A stretch of 49,944 nucleotides of DNA from Geminicoccus sp. (lineage in GTDB: Bacteria > Pseudomonadota > Alphaproteobacteria > UBA7985). The stretch lies in the NCBI GenBank assembly GCA_002708995.1, contig PAPT01000031.1:71902-121845 (forward strand), in the 5' to 3' direction. Positions 33,628 through 41,967 of the stretch are shown here, in pieces; the first letter of the stretch is position 1; each line of letters opens with the position of its first letter. The position numbers and the translations under genes are program-made. The notes under the pieces were generated by a model. It ran no database searches and was not told the origin of the DNA. It saw only the letters and a list, made by a program, of their open reading frames with translations.

Positions 33628-33835
33628 GGCGCGCTCGGGCCTTGGCCGCTTCGCGACCTTCGGCCCTCCCACGCGCAGTTAAAAGGTCACGCACGGCTTC
33701 GCCCGGCGTGGCTTTTTTTGTTGTTGGTCTCGGAATACCAAGCTCAAAGGTGACGCCGCTTTGAGCCCAAAGCTCAGAATTGCGCGACGCCTTGGCGAAG
33801 ACCGCGAAGCGGTCGAGATAAGGTCGGCTCAACCT
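33628..33835 (-). repeat. Dispersed intergenic repeat, near-intact inverted copy
   Basis: This is the reverse-complement counterpart of 8064-8272, without gaps over about 208 bases. In this orientation the large hairpin (about 33698-33720) is followed on the plus strand by a T run, TTTTTTT, and GTTGTTGG. Read plus-strand, this copy therefore forms a plausible intrinsic terminator for the aap operon, although two base pairs of the stem are disrupted. GCTCAAAG/CTTTGAGC and GACCGC/GCGGTC hairpins are conserved. Next to it (33845-33853 and 33865-33873) is a perfect 9-bp inverted repeat, GACACTCAA/TTGAGTGTC. Parts of that repeat recur near copy 3 at 11825. Confidence 0.85.
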
Positions 33836-33844
33836 GTTTCGATT

Positions 33845-33873
33845 GACACTCAATACGCTCCGCTTTGAGTGTC
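33845..33873. repeat. 9-bp perfect inverted repeat beside dispersed repeat
   Basis: The arms are GACACTCAA (33845-33853) and TTGAGTGTC (33865-33873), with an 11-base spacer. The arm TTGAGTGTC also occurs at about 11827, beside the partial copy of the dispersed repeat. It lies in the gap between aapP and the convergent HI0933-family gene and could form a hairpin in either transcript. No T run follows it. Confidence 0.6.
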
Positions 33874-33917
33874 GTTTCAGCGACGAACTCCAACGCGCTC
33901 GCCGCGCCGGAACAGGC

Positions 33918-35285
33918 TTAGGCGCGCTCGGCGATCGCCGTGCCGGCCGCCCATCCCGATGACCAGGCCCACTGGAAGTTATAGCCGCCCAGCCAGCCGG
34001 TGACGTCCACCGCTTCGCCGATGAAGAACAACCCCGTCACCTCACGCGCCTCCATGCTGCGCGAACTCAGCCCTGTTGTGTCGACCCCACCCAACGTAAC
34101 TTCGGCGGTGCGGTAGCCTTCGGTCCCGGTCGGGGTGACCTGCCAGTTGCCCACCCGCAGTGCAATGGCGCTCAGCACCCGATCTGGCTGGTCGCCGATC
34201 CGGAGCGCGGCCCGCGTCTCGTCTCTGGTTTGGTTCCGATGTCCGTCCCCGTCCCCGTTCCCTTGCGCGTCCCCGTCCTTTGTCCGGCCGAAGCCGGCAT
34301 CCTCGTCCAGCACCGCGTCGATCACCGCGCTGGCCAGCCGGTTGGGTAGGCTTTCCCCCAAGACCGTCGCCAGCTGCTGACGCCCCGCCTCCTGCCGGCG
34401 TTGCTTTAGATGCGCCGCAAGGTCAAAGCCCGGCGCCAGATCGAGGGCGACCGCCTCTCCCTCCCGCCAGAAACTGGAGATCTGCAGGACAGCCGGACCC
34501 GACAGCCCCCGGTGGGTGAAAAGCACGGCCTCGTCGAACCGCGTCCGCCCGCCTGCACCATCGCAGGACACCCGCGCCGCCGGCACTGCCACCCCGGCCA
34601 GCGCCTTGCACCAGTCCAGTAAGGCGTCGGTGAAGGTCAGCGGCACCAAGGCCGGACGGGTTTCGGTCACGGCCAGTCCGAACTGTTCAGCCAGGTCATA
34701 ACCCAAGCCCGTCGCGCCCATTTTGGGGATCGACTTGCCCCCGCAGGCGACCACCACGTGACGCGCCCTCACCCTGTGCTGTATGCCGTCTCGCTCGAGT
34801 TCGGCCTCAAAACCCTCGGTCGTCCTGACCACCCCGATTAGCTTCGTCGACAGCCATAGCTGCGCCCCGGTGCGGGCCATCTCATCGAGCAGCATGCGGA
34901 TGATGTCCTTGGCGCTGTTGTCACAGAACAGCTGCCCCAGCGTTTTCTCGTGGTAGGCGATGCCGTGACGAGCGACCAGATCGATGAAGTCCCACTGCGT
35001 ATAGCGCTTGAGCGCGGACTTGGCGAAGTGAGGGTTCTGGCTGAGGAAAGCACCCGGCTCGGTGTGCATGTTGGTGAAGTTGCAGCGGCCCCCACCTGAG
35101 ATCCGGATCTTCTCGCCCGGTGCCTTGGCGTGGTCGATGACCAGGACTGACCCGCCGCGCGCGGCTGCAAAGGCACCGGCCTGCATGCCAGCGGCACCCG
35201 CGCCGATGATGAGCGTATCGATCTGGCGGGTCGGTTGGGGCACGCGTCGGGTCTCCGCTGGATTGGCGTTGTGGGGCAGGGGCAT
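33918..35285 (-). CDS. HI0933-family NAD(P)/FAD-dependent oxidoreductase
   Basis: The 455-residue flavoprotein has the FAD motif DTLIIGAGAAGMQAGAFAAARG. The family signature segments follow: KIRISGGGRCNFTN, LGQLFCDNSAKDI, ACGGKSIPKMGATGLGYDLAEQ and FFIGEAVDVTGWLGGYNFQWAWSSG. These belong to the HI0933/BaiN-like family, whose physiological substrate is unknown in most bacteria. A low-complexity insertion with GDAQGNGDGDGHRNQ around residue 340 is produced by a tandem repeat in the DNA (34235-34280). The insertion is in frame, so the gene remains intact. It converges with the aap operon. The region 35286-35588 upstream holds only the divergent promoters. Confidence 0.9.
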   Translation of the reverse strand: MPLPHNANPAETRRVPQPTRQIDTLIIGAGAAGMQAGAFAAARGGSVLVIDHAKAPGEKIRISGGGRCNFTNMHTEPGAFLSQNPHFAKSALKRYTQWDFIDLVARHGIAYHEKTLGQLFCDNSAKDIIRMLLDEMARTGAQLWLSTKLIGVVRTTEGFEAELERDGIQHRVRARHVVVACGGKSIPKMGATGLGYDLAEQFGLAVTETRPALVPLTFTDALLDWCKALAGVAVPAARVSCDGAGGRTRFDEAVLFTHRGLSGPAVLQISSFWREGEAVALDLAPGFDLAAHLKQRRQEAGRQQLATVLGESLPNRLASAVIDAVLDEDAGFGRTKDGDAQGNGDGDGHRNQTRDETRAALRIGDQPDRVLSAIALRVGNWQVTPTGTEGYRTAEVTLGGVDTTGLSSRSMEAREVTGLFFIGEAVDVTGWLGGYNFQWAWSSGWAAGTAIAERA

Positions 35286-35588
35286 GCAGTCAGGGGTGGC
35301 AGGCTGGCGCGACCTGCCGGTCAGGCGCTGAGTTTAGGACGCAGCGTCGCGAAGTACTATAGCCAGTCGCAGGTTAGGGCGACGCTCGGTTGTGCACCGG
35401 GCGAAGGCGCATTCGCGCCGCAGCAACCCAGCCGCCGCCGCGCGGCCAAACCCGTCACGCCATCATGGACCCCTCGCCATGTCGGAAATCCGGTGCCGGG
35501 GTCGCAGCAACGCAGGACGCGGCGTCTCGCAGGGTTTAGCTGCCCGTGATAGACTTTTGGCCCCATGAATCCACCGGAGCACCCCGCC

Positions 35589-37040
35589 ATGACCGCCGTT
35601 GCCGACCTCTACAAGAACTACATCAACGGTGCCTGGGTCGAGGGCGGGGCGGGCACGATTGCCGTCGACAACCCGAATAACGGCGAAGCCCTCAGCCAGC
35701 AGGCCGCTGCCGACGCTACCGATGTTGACCGGGCCGTGCAGGCCGCCCAAGTCGTACACGACACCGGCGCCCTTTCCGACCTGCGGCCGGTCGAGCGGGC
35801 GCGCATGATCCAGAAGATGTCGGCCTATATCAGCGCCAACAAGGACCGCGTTGCCCCGCTGCTGACGCTGGAGAGCGGCAAACCGCTGTGGGAGGCGGAG
35901 ATAGAGATCGACAGCGCCGCTCGCTTTCTCGAGTTTTACGGTAACCAGGCCGAGAGCCTCGAGGGCCGCTCGATCCCGCTGGGGGCGTCCTACTTCGACT
36001 TTACCACTTTTGAACCCTACGGCGTCTCGGGCCAGATCATTCCCTGGAACTTCCCGCTGGAAGTCACCGCGCGCGGCATCGGCCCGGCACTGGCCACCGG
36101 CAACGCAGTCGTGGTCAAAACCCCGGAGATCGATCCGCTCTCGCACTTCATCTTCGGCGAGGCTGCCGAGGCGGCCGGCTTCCCGGCGGGCGCCATCAAC
36201 ATCCTCTGCGGCGACGGCGCGGAGGCCGGCGCGGCGCTGACCGCACACCCGGGCGTGAGCCAGATCGTCTTCACTGGCTCGGTCGCAACCGGTACTGCGG
36301 TTGCGGTTGCAGCAGCCCGGCGGGTCGTGCCTTGCGTGCTGGAACTGGGTGGAAAATCTGCGGGGATCGTCTACCCCGATGCTGACCCGCAGCAGGTGCT
36401 CGACAGCATCCGGTGGGGGGTCTACTTCAACGCTGGGCAGGTGTGTTCAGCCTTCTCGCGCATGGTCCTGCACGAAAGCATCCACGATGAGATGGTCGAG
36501 CGCGTCGCGGACATGGCCAAGGGCCTGTCGGTTGGCCCCGGTCTCGAGCGCCCGACCTTTGGGGCCAACATGGGCGCCATGGTCTCAGAGGGCCAGCGCG
36601 ACCGCGCCGAGGCCATCTGCCAGCGCGCCGAGGCTGAGGGCGCGCGTGCGGTCACCGGTGGCCGCAAGCTGAACCAGCCGGGCTATTTCCTCGAGCCCAC
36701 GGTCTTCGACGGTGTCACCGAGACGATGAACATCGCTCAGGAAGAGGTCTTCGGGCCCGTGCTTTCCGTGATGAAGTTCAGCAGCGATGAAGAAGCCCTG
36801 CGCATTGCCAACGGGACTGAATATGGGCTCGTGGCCGGGGTCTTTACCCGCGATCTCGATCGGGCGACAGCCGCCGCGCAAAAACTGCGGGCGGGTCAGA
36901 TTTACGTCAACGAATGGTTTGCGGGCGGCGTCGAAACACCTTTTGGTGGCTTTGGGAAATCCGGCTACGGGCGGGAAAAAGGCCGCGAAGCGCTCTACAA
37001 CTACGTGCAGACCAAGAACATCGGCATCGCGCTGGGTTGA
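35589..37040 (+). CDS. NAD(P)-dependent aldehyde dehydrogenase
   Basis: The ATG 35589 is preferred over 35565 because GGAG lies 10 bases upstream, giving 483 residues. The family segments are complete: PWNFPLEVTARGIGPALATGNAVVVK, Glu252 in LELGGKSAGIV and catalytic Cys286 in NAGQVCSAFSRM. EEVFGPVLSVM and PFGGFGKSGYGREKG near the end complete the fold. The overall pattern fits the broad semialdehyde/betaine-aldehyde class, but the substrate cannot be stated. It stands alone, divergent from the HI0933-family gene and convergent with manC. Confidence 0.9.
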   Translation: MTAVADLYKNYINGAWVEGGAGTIAVDNPNNGEALSQQAAADATDVDRAVQAAQVVHDTGALSDLRPVERARMIQKMSAYISANKDRVAPLLTLESGKPLWEAEIEIDSAARFLEFYGNQAESLEGRSIPLGASYFDFTTFEPYGVSGQIIPWNFPLEVTARGIGPALATGNAVVVKTPEIDPLSHFIFGEAAEAAGFPAGAINILCGDGAEAGAALTAHPGVSQIVFTGSVATGTAVAVAAARRVVPCVLELGGKSAGIVYPDADPQQVLDSIRWGVYFNAGQVCSAFSRMVLHESIHDEMVERVADMAKGLSVGPGLERPTFGANMGAMVSEGQRDRAEAICQRAEAEGARAVTGGRKLNQPGYFLEPTVFDGVTETMNIAQEEVFGPVLSVMKFSSDEEALRIANGTEYGLVAGVFTRDLDRATAAAQKLRAGQIYVNEWFAGGVETPFGGFGKSGYGREKGREALYNYVQTKNIGIALG

Positions 37041-37117
37041 GCTGTTTTCAGCCTTGATTTCCGGTGGCTCACCTCTTCCCGGTCGAGGATGAGCCTCAGC
37101 CTATTGCAGCTCTCGTA

Positions 37118-38542
37118 TCATCCCTTCTGACCCTGACCGCGGGCGTAGACGTCTTCGTAACGAATGATGTCATCCTCGCCAAAGTAGCTGCCCGTCTGCA
37201 CTTCGATCAGCGTCAGGGGCACTTTGTCGGGGTTTTCCATGCGGTGCACCGCGCCCAGCGGGATGTAGACGGACTGGTTCTCGGAGACGAGCTGAACCTC
37301 TTCGCCGATGGTCACCTTGGCCCTACCCTCGACCACGATCCAGTGCTCGGCGCGGTGGTGGTGGCTTTGAAGGGACAGTGCGGCGCCGGGGTGGACGACG
37401 ATGCGCTTGACTTGGAACCGCTCACCGACCACGAGGCTCTCGTACCAGCCCCAGGGGCGGTAGTCGCGGGGTAGGGTCTCTGCCTGTGCCACGTCCTGCG
37501 CCTTCAACGCGCTGACCACCTGCTTAACCTCCTGCGCGCGGTCCTTATGGGCAACCAGAACCGCATCTGGCATAGCAACCGCAATGATATCGCTAAGGCC
37601 AAGGCCAATCAGCTGTTGGTCTTCGCTGCCCGCGTGCAGCAGCGTGCCCTTGCACTCCAGCGCCGTCGCCGGGCCAGTGGTCACGGTTCCGCTGGCGTCG
37701 GCGTTGCCTTCCCGCCAGACGGCCTGCCAGTCACCCAGATCGGACCAAGCGCCGTCGTAGGGAACCACTGACAGGTTCGAGGCCTTCTCCATAACCGCAT
37801 AGTCGATCGAGATATCGGGCAGGGCGCCCCACGCCTCCGATGCGAGACGGGTGAAGGAGAGGTCTTTCTCTGCGCCTTCGAACGCAGCATGGCAAGCGCT
37901 CAGAACTTCCGGCGCATGGGACCCAAAGGCCTCGAGGATCGCCGTCGTCGAGAACAGGAAAATACCGGCGTTCCAGAGGTGCATGCCGCCTGCAAGCAGC
38001 GCCTGGGCTGTTGCCAGATCGGGCTTTTCGACAAAGCCCTTGAGCGGCTGGGGCTCGGGCGCAAAGTCGGGCGAGGGGGTCGAGAGTTCAAGCCAGCCGT
38101 AGCCGGTCTCGGGCCGGTCGGGGCGAATACCGAAGGTCACCAGCCGACCGGCTTGGGCCGTCGGGGCCGCCGCCACAACTGCGCCTTGGAAGCGCGCGGC
38201 ATCCGGGATGACGTGATCCGAGGGCGCCACAAGCATGAGTGCGCCCGGCTCCCGGGCCTCTAGTGCCAGCGCAGCGGCACAGATCGCCGCAGCCGTGTTC
38301 TTGGCAGCGGGTTCGATCAGGATGTCGGCAGGGAGGATTTCAAGCGTGGCCAGCTGCTCGATAACGATGAAGCGGAAGTCAGCGGCGGTCACGATCGCCG
38401 GTGCGGCAAAACCCGGGCCAGAGAGCAGCCGGGCTGAGGCCTGATAGAGGCTTTCCTCGCCAGTGAGTTCGACGAACTGCTTGGGGTAGGACTTGCGCGA
38501 CAGCGGCCAGAGTCGCGTTCCAGACCCGCCACACAGAAGCAC
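37118..38542 (-). CDS. manC: Mannose-1-phosphate guanylyltransferase/mannose-6-phosphate isomerase
   Basis: The protein has about 474 residues and two domains. The N-terminal GT-A nucleotidyltransferase has LLCGGSGTRLWPLSRKSYPKQFVEL, EPAAKNTAAAI and VEKPDLATAQALL. The C-terminal cupin isomerase has RPWGWYESL, VHPGAALSLQSHHHRAEHW and EVQTGSYFGEDDIIRYED. Together they supply GDP-mannose for surface polysaccharide. GTG 38542 gives an unusually short N terminus. Upstream in frame, ATT CTG ATA CCA follows GAGGAG by 5 bases, so translation could begin at a non-standard ATT and give LIPV before the P-loop. It ends the minus-strand polysaccharide run. Confidence 0.93.
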   Translation of the reverse strand: MLLCGGSGTRLWPLSRKSYPKQFVELTGEESLYQASARLLSGPGFAAPAIVTAADFRFIVIEQLATLEILPADILIEPAAKNTAAAICAAALALEAREPGALMLVAPSDHVIPDAARFQGAVVAAAPTAQAGRLVTFGIRPDRPETGYGWLELSTPSPDFAPEPQPLKGFVEKPDLATAQALLAGGMHLWNAGIFLFSTTAILEAFGSHAPEVLSACHAAFEGAEKDLSFTRLASEAWGALPDISIDYAVMEKASNLSVVPYDGAWSDLGDWQAVWREGNADASGTVTTGPATALECKGTLLHAGSEDQQLIGLGLSDIIAVAMPDAVLVAHKDRAQEVKQVVSALKAQDVAQAETLPRDYRPWGWYESLVVGERFQVKRIVVHPGAALSLQSHHHRAEHWIVVEGRAKVTIGEEVQLVSENQSVYIPLGAVHRMENPDKVPLTLIEVQTGSYFGEDDIIRYEDVYARGQGQKG

Positions 38543-38780
38543 CGGGTGAAAAACTGGTATCAGAATGACGGCTCCTCGGGCAGTTGGACAGCGCCGAGGT
38601 TACAGTGAACATGGCCTCAAGACCACACTGAAGAGTGGGAGTGACCTTGCATATCAATGGAAATCATAATTTTAGCGGGTGTCGCTGTCGAAAACAGCAG
38701 GGCTTCGGCCGAAGACAGACACGCGCTGGCATGGCCTGCAGTCACGAGTGTTGCCACTGGTCCGCGACTGTAATCGCCGC

Positions 38781-39170
38781 TTACCAGTCCTTGTAAGGCC
38801 CGCTCTTCAGGAACCGACGGAGCATCAAACCAAGGCCCGTGCCAGCGAGCAGGCCGGCGAGGTCCGCGACCACGTCGATCCACTCCTGAGAACGACCGAC
38901 GTAAGGCTGCGCCAGCTCGATGCCGAGGCCGAGTAAGGCGGCCAGAGGAAAGGTCCACCAGAGAAAGCGGGGACGAAGCACCGCCGAAGGCAGGATCAGC
39001 GCAGCGAAGGCCGCGGCATGCGCCAGCTTGTCGATGGGCAGATCGTTGACCTTGGGCATATCCTGCGGGGTTAGGGTCAGCCAGCTGATCACCGCCGCGA
39101 GCGCGATTGTCGCAAGCAGAGTGAGAGCGGTAATGGCGCGTTGATAAAAGGGCATGAGTGATCTGGTCAT
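38781..39170 (-). CDS. VanZ family membrane protein
   Basis: The protein has 129 residues, or 124 if the ATG at 39155 is used. Four hydrophobic segments alternate with short loops. LPIDKLAHAAAFAALILP and QEWIDVVADLAGLLAGTGLGL match the VanZ-like pattern, which is based on a conserved His/Asp pair and a C-terminal DxxxN/DLxG region. The best known VanZ confers low-level teicoplanin resistance, but most members are of unknown function and are frequent in polysaccharide and cell-envelope loci. It lies between the flippase and manC with gaps of about 280 bases on both sides, so cotranscription is uncertain. Confidence 0.75.
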   Translation of the reverse strand: MTRSLMPFYQRAITALTLLATIALAAVISWLTLTPQDMPKVNDLPIDKLAHAAAFAALILPSAVLRPRFLWWTFPLAALLGLGIELAQPYVGRSQEWIDVVADLAGLLAGTGLGLMLRRFLKSGPYKDW

Positions 39171-39451
39171 ATTCGAACGACGACTTCCCGCGACGGAAAG
39201 TTCAGCATGCTTATCTACCTCGGACCGTCTTCTGAAGCGAGTTGAACGTCTTCACAGCGGATCACCTTGGCGGTGCCCGGGGTCATTCGACCCCAGCAAT
39301 CGGAAATCCAAGCGCCGAAATTTTAGGTCCGCATCGGCGTCTGCGGGCAAATTCCTCCGCTGTGAATATCGAGCAAGTCTTGGCGGGGCCGAACTGAGTG
39401 GGTTCGCTCTGCCCCTTGTCAGCGGCAACCGCGCCGGATCTGGTTTTTTCG

Positions 39452-40699
39452 TCAGTCTGTTCTTTGGGACCGGACCACCAAGAAGATGCCGAACAAAGAC
39501 ATTGACAGCATTGATGCCACAAGCGTCAGCGCAGCGCCCATCGCGCCAAAGTTTATGATCAGCAGCGTCCCGGGCAGAGCCGTCACAAGAGCGCCGAGCA
39601 CGGATTGGAGAGCGACGGCGCGGATCTTCCTGATCGACTTCAGGAAAGTGGCTGCAAAGGCTTGCGCGGCGGAAAATGCCGGCACGGCGGAAAGTACCAG
39701 AACGACCAGCAGAACAGGTCCGGTCGCGGAGCGGTAAAGCAATGATAGAATGAGGTCACCGAAGACCCAGAACAGGGCGAACATGCCTGCACTGGCAGCG
39801 ACAAAGATTGCGATGAGCTGAACCACGTGGCGCCAGCTTTCCGCGCTGCGCCCCTCGGCCGCCAAGGCGGCATATTTCGGTAGTAACACGTTTACCAGGG
39901 AAACGACGAGATACCGGAAAGGCATCAGAAGGTTGGTGGCCATTCGAAAAGTCGCAATCTGGTCCAGCGTGCCCGAGACCCCGAGCAACGAGAACAGGAG
40001 GTTGTCCGGCACCCATTTCAGCGACCCGGTGAGAAAACCCATCCGCGCATATCTGCGGTGGAAGCAGTCCAGTTCAGCCGTATCGAGTTGCCAGCCCGCG
40101 GGGGCGAGAAAAGCGCGCAGCACGCGCAGCCGGAAGGAAACCAGAAGAAAGCTGGCCAGAGACGCAATCCCGAGGCTAGCCAAGATAAAATCAAGCCCCA
40201 GCATGGAAAGCGAATAGCCGATGGCCAGCGCAGCCGCGTAGACCGCGACGTAGGTCAGGGACCCCAGAAGGGCGTCTGTTTCCGACTTCATCGAGTAGCA
40301 CAGGCGCCGTGCGAACATCATCAGCGAGAAGGCGACGGACGCACTGAGGAAAATCCAGACCTCGACCACGTGTCCAAGCGAGAGGCCGGCATAGGCAAGA
40401 TAGATGACAAAAACCACGGCCGCGACGGGCAGAGAAAGAAGCAGCAGCAGTCTGACAACGTAGAGGAAATACTTCTGTGACTGGTTAATGCCGAGGGTGG
40501 GCAGATTGACAGTAAACGCGTCCATGAGCATGGCGTTGGACACCATCTGGTAGAGGACAATGTACGAGTAGATCGCGGCCAGCATCGCATAGGTGTCGAG
40601 CGGGATCAGGTTCGCCAGCACGATGAAATTCAACGAGGCCGAAGCGCCGTAGATGATTTGGTCGAGGAGCGCCCGGATATAGGCGGTCTTGCCCTTCAT
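39452..40699 (-). CDS. Polysaccharide flippase-like membrane protein (Wzx/MATE-type)
   Basis: The 415-residue protein has about 12 hydrophobic helices arranged as in Wzx/O-antigen flippases of the MOP superfamily. The ATG at 40699 is chosen over GTG 40714. The N terminus YIRALLDQIIYGASASLNFIV and the central LDQIATFRMATNLLMPFRYLV segment fit that fold. It should move lipid-linked repeat units across the inner membrane before polymerisation. It follows the GT4 gene by 76 bases and precedes a 281-base gap without features. Confidence 0.8.
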   Translation of the reverse strand: MKGKTAYIRALLDQIIYGASASLNFIVLANLIPLDTYAMLAAIYSYIVLYQMVSNAMLMDAFTVNLPTLGINQSQKYFLYVVRLLLLLSLPVAAVVFVIYLAYAGLSLGHVVEVWIFLSASVAFSLMMFARRLCYSMKSETDALLGSLTYVAVYAAALAIGYSLSMLGLDFILASLGIASLASFLLVSFRLRVLRAFLAPAGWQLDTAELDCFHRRYARMGFLTGSLKWVPDNLLFSLLGVSGTLDQIATFRMATNLLMPFRYLVVSLVNVLLPKYAALAAEGRSAESWRHVVQLIAIFVAASAGMFALFWVFGDLILSLLYRSATGPVLLVVLVLSAVPAFSAAQAFAATFLKSIRKIRAVALQSVLGALVTALPGTLLIINFGAMGAALTLVASMLSMSLFGIFLVVRSQRTD

Positions 40700-40775
40700 G
40701 TTCGTAGCAACCACGCAGCTATCAGTCTGGGGTTCTGTTATCGGAGAAAGTCATCGGGTCTGACGCCACTGCGAC

Positions 40776-41915
40776 CTAGCCCCGTTCTGCCGGATCGGTT
40801 TCTGCAAAGATGGTCTGGTTGATCATCTCACTGCGGAAATGGGTGACGGCGTAGCGCCGCGCCGCATCGCCCATGGTGATGATGGCGTGGGGGTTCTCGG
40901 CGAAATGGCGCATTTTTTCGGTGAGCGCACGCGCCTTGCGGCTTTCGACGACAAAACCTGTCACCCCTTCCTCAATCTGCTCGCCACAGCCAGGGGCCGA
41001 AGTGGTGATCACCGGGCAGGCCATGCTCAGCGCTTCCTGAATCGAGCGGGGCAGGCCCTCGGGGTAGTACGTCGGCAGAACGAGGACTGTGCGGCGATGG
41101 AAGAAAGGCCGGGTGTCGGCCTGAAAGCCGACCCAATCGATATGGCCCTGGCGGGACCAATCCAGCATTTGCTCGCGCGAAAGCGAGTCTGCGTTTTCAT
41201 CGACATCGCCGATCACGGTGAACTCGACCTCGGTGTGCACCGGTTTCAAGGCGCGCGCGGCCTCGACGAACTCAACGATGCCCTTGCTCCGTAGCAGGCG
41301 GCCACAGAAGATGAAGCGGATCGCCCTGCGGTGGTCGTCCAGCGGGGCATAATAGTCCGTATCGAGGCCGATGCCGTTGACGTGGACCGTGTGGTCAGCC
41401 TTACCGCCGAGCAGTCGACGGGCAAAATGCAGGTCTTCCCGGTTCAGGACGAATACGCGCTGCGACATGCGCAGGGTAAAGCCGAGCATCATCGTCATCA
41501 CGAGTTTCAGGAGCCGAAGCTTTAGCGTGGGGCGCGCAGCATCGCTGAAGATTATGCCGCGGCCTTCGATCATCGAAAAAACCGATTTCACCCCCGCAAG
41601 ACGCGCCGCGAGATTGGCAACGATGATTGGCTTGAGGAAATAGCAAAACACCAGGTCGACCCCATACTGGCGCAGCTTGCGTCTCAGGTGCTGAACGGAG
41701 GCCATGGCGTCGAACACGCTCAGGGTGCTGCGGTTAAGGGTAAAGTCCACAGGCGTTCCGCCCAACAACTGGACAGCGCCGCGTGCCTCGTCGTCGTAGT
41801 CCGGCGCAAAACAGAACACCTGATCACCCTTGCCGACCAGGAACGAGATCATCTCCCCCCGAAATTTGATCATGCTGAATGCGGAATTTCCGACGATTGC
41901 GACAGCGAGGGGCAT
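40776..41915 (-). CDS. Glycosyltransferase family 4
   Basis: The 379-residue protein has a GT-B fold. The N-terminal IVGNSAFSMIKFRGEMISFLVGKG and FVLNREDLHFARRLLGG lead to a C-terminal nucleotide-sugar domain. That domain has IRFIFCGRLLRSKGIVEFVEA, FHRRTVLVLPTYYPEGLPRSIQEALSMACPVIT (E-x7-E motif) and GCGEQIEEGVTGFVVE. This is the GT4 pattern of retaining glycosyltransferases. It acts on the cytoplasmic face to extend a lipid-linked oligosaccharide. Donor and acceptor are unknown. Confidence 0.92.
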   Translation of the reverse strand: MPLAVAIVGNSAFSMIKFRGEMISFLVGKGDQVFCFAPDYDDEARGAVQLLGGTPVDFTLNRSTLSVFDAMASVQHLRRKLRQYGVDLVFCYFLKPIIVANLAARLAGVKSVFSMIEGRGIIFSDAARPTLKLRLLKLVMTMMLGFTLRMSQRVFVLNREDLHFARRLLGGKADHTVHVNGIGLDTDYYAPLDDHRRAIRFIFCGRLLRSKGIVEFVEAARALKPVHTEVEFTVIGDVDENADSLSREQMLDWSRQGHIDWVGFQADTRPFFHRRTVLVLPTYYPEGLPRSIQEALSMACPVITTSAPGCGEQIEEGVTGFVVESRKARALTEKMRHFAENPHAIITMGDAARRYAVTHFRSEMINQTIFAETDPAERG

Positions 41916-41967
41916 CAGGTGATCTGGCTACCTTGCAGAAGCGGAGCACGGGTGGAGCCGAAGCGGA

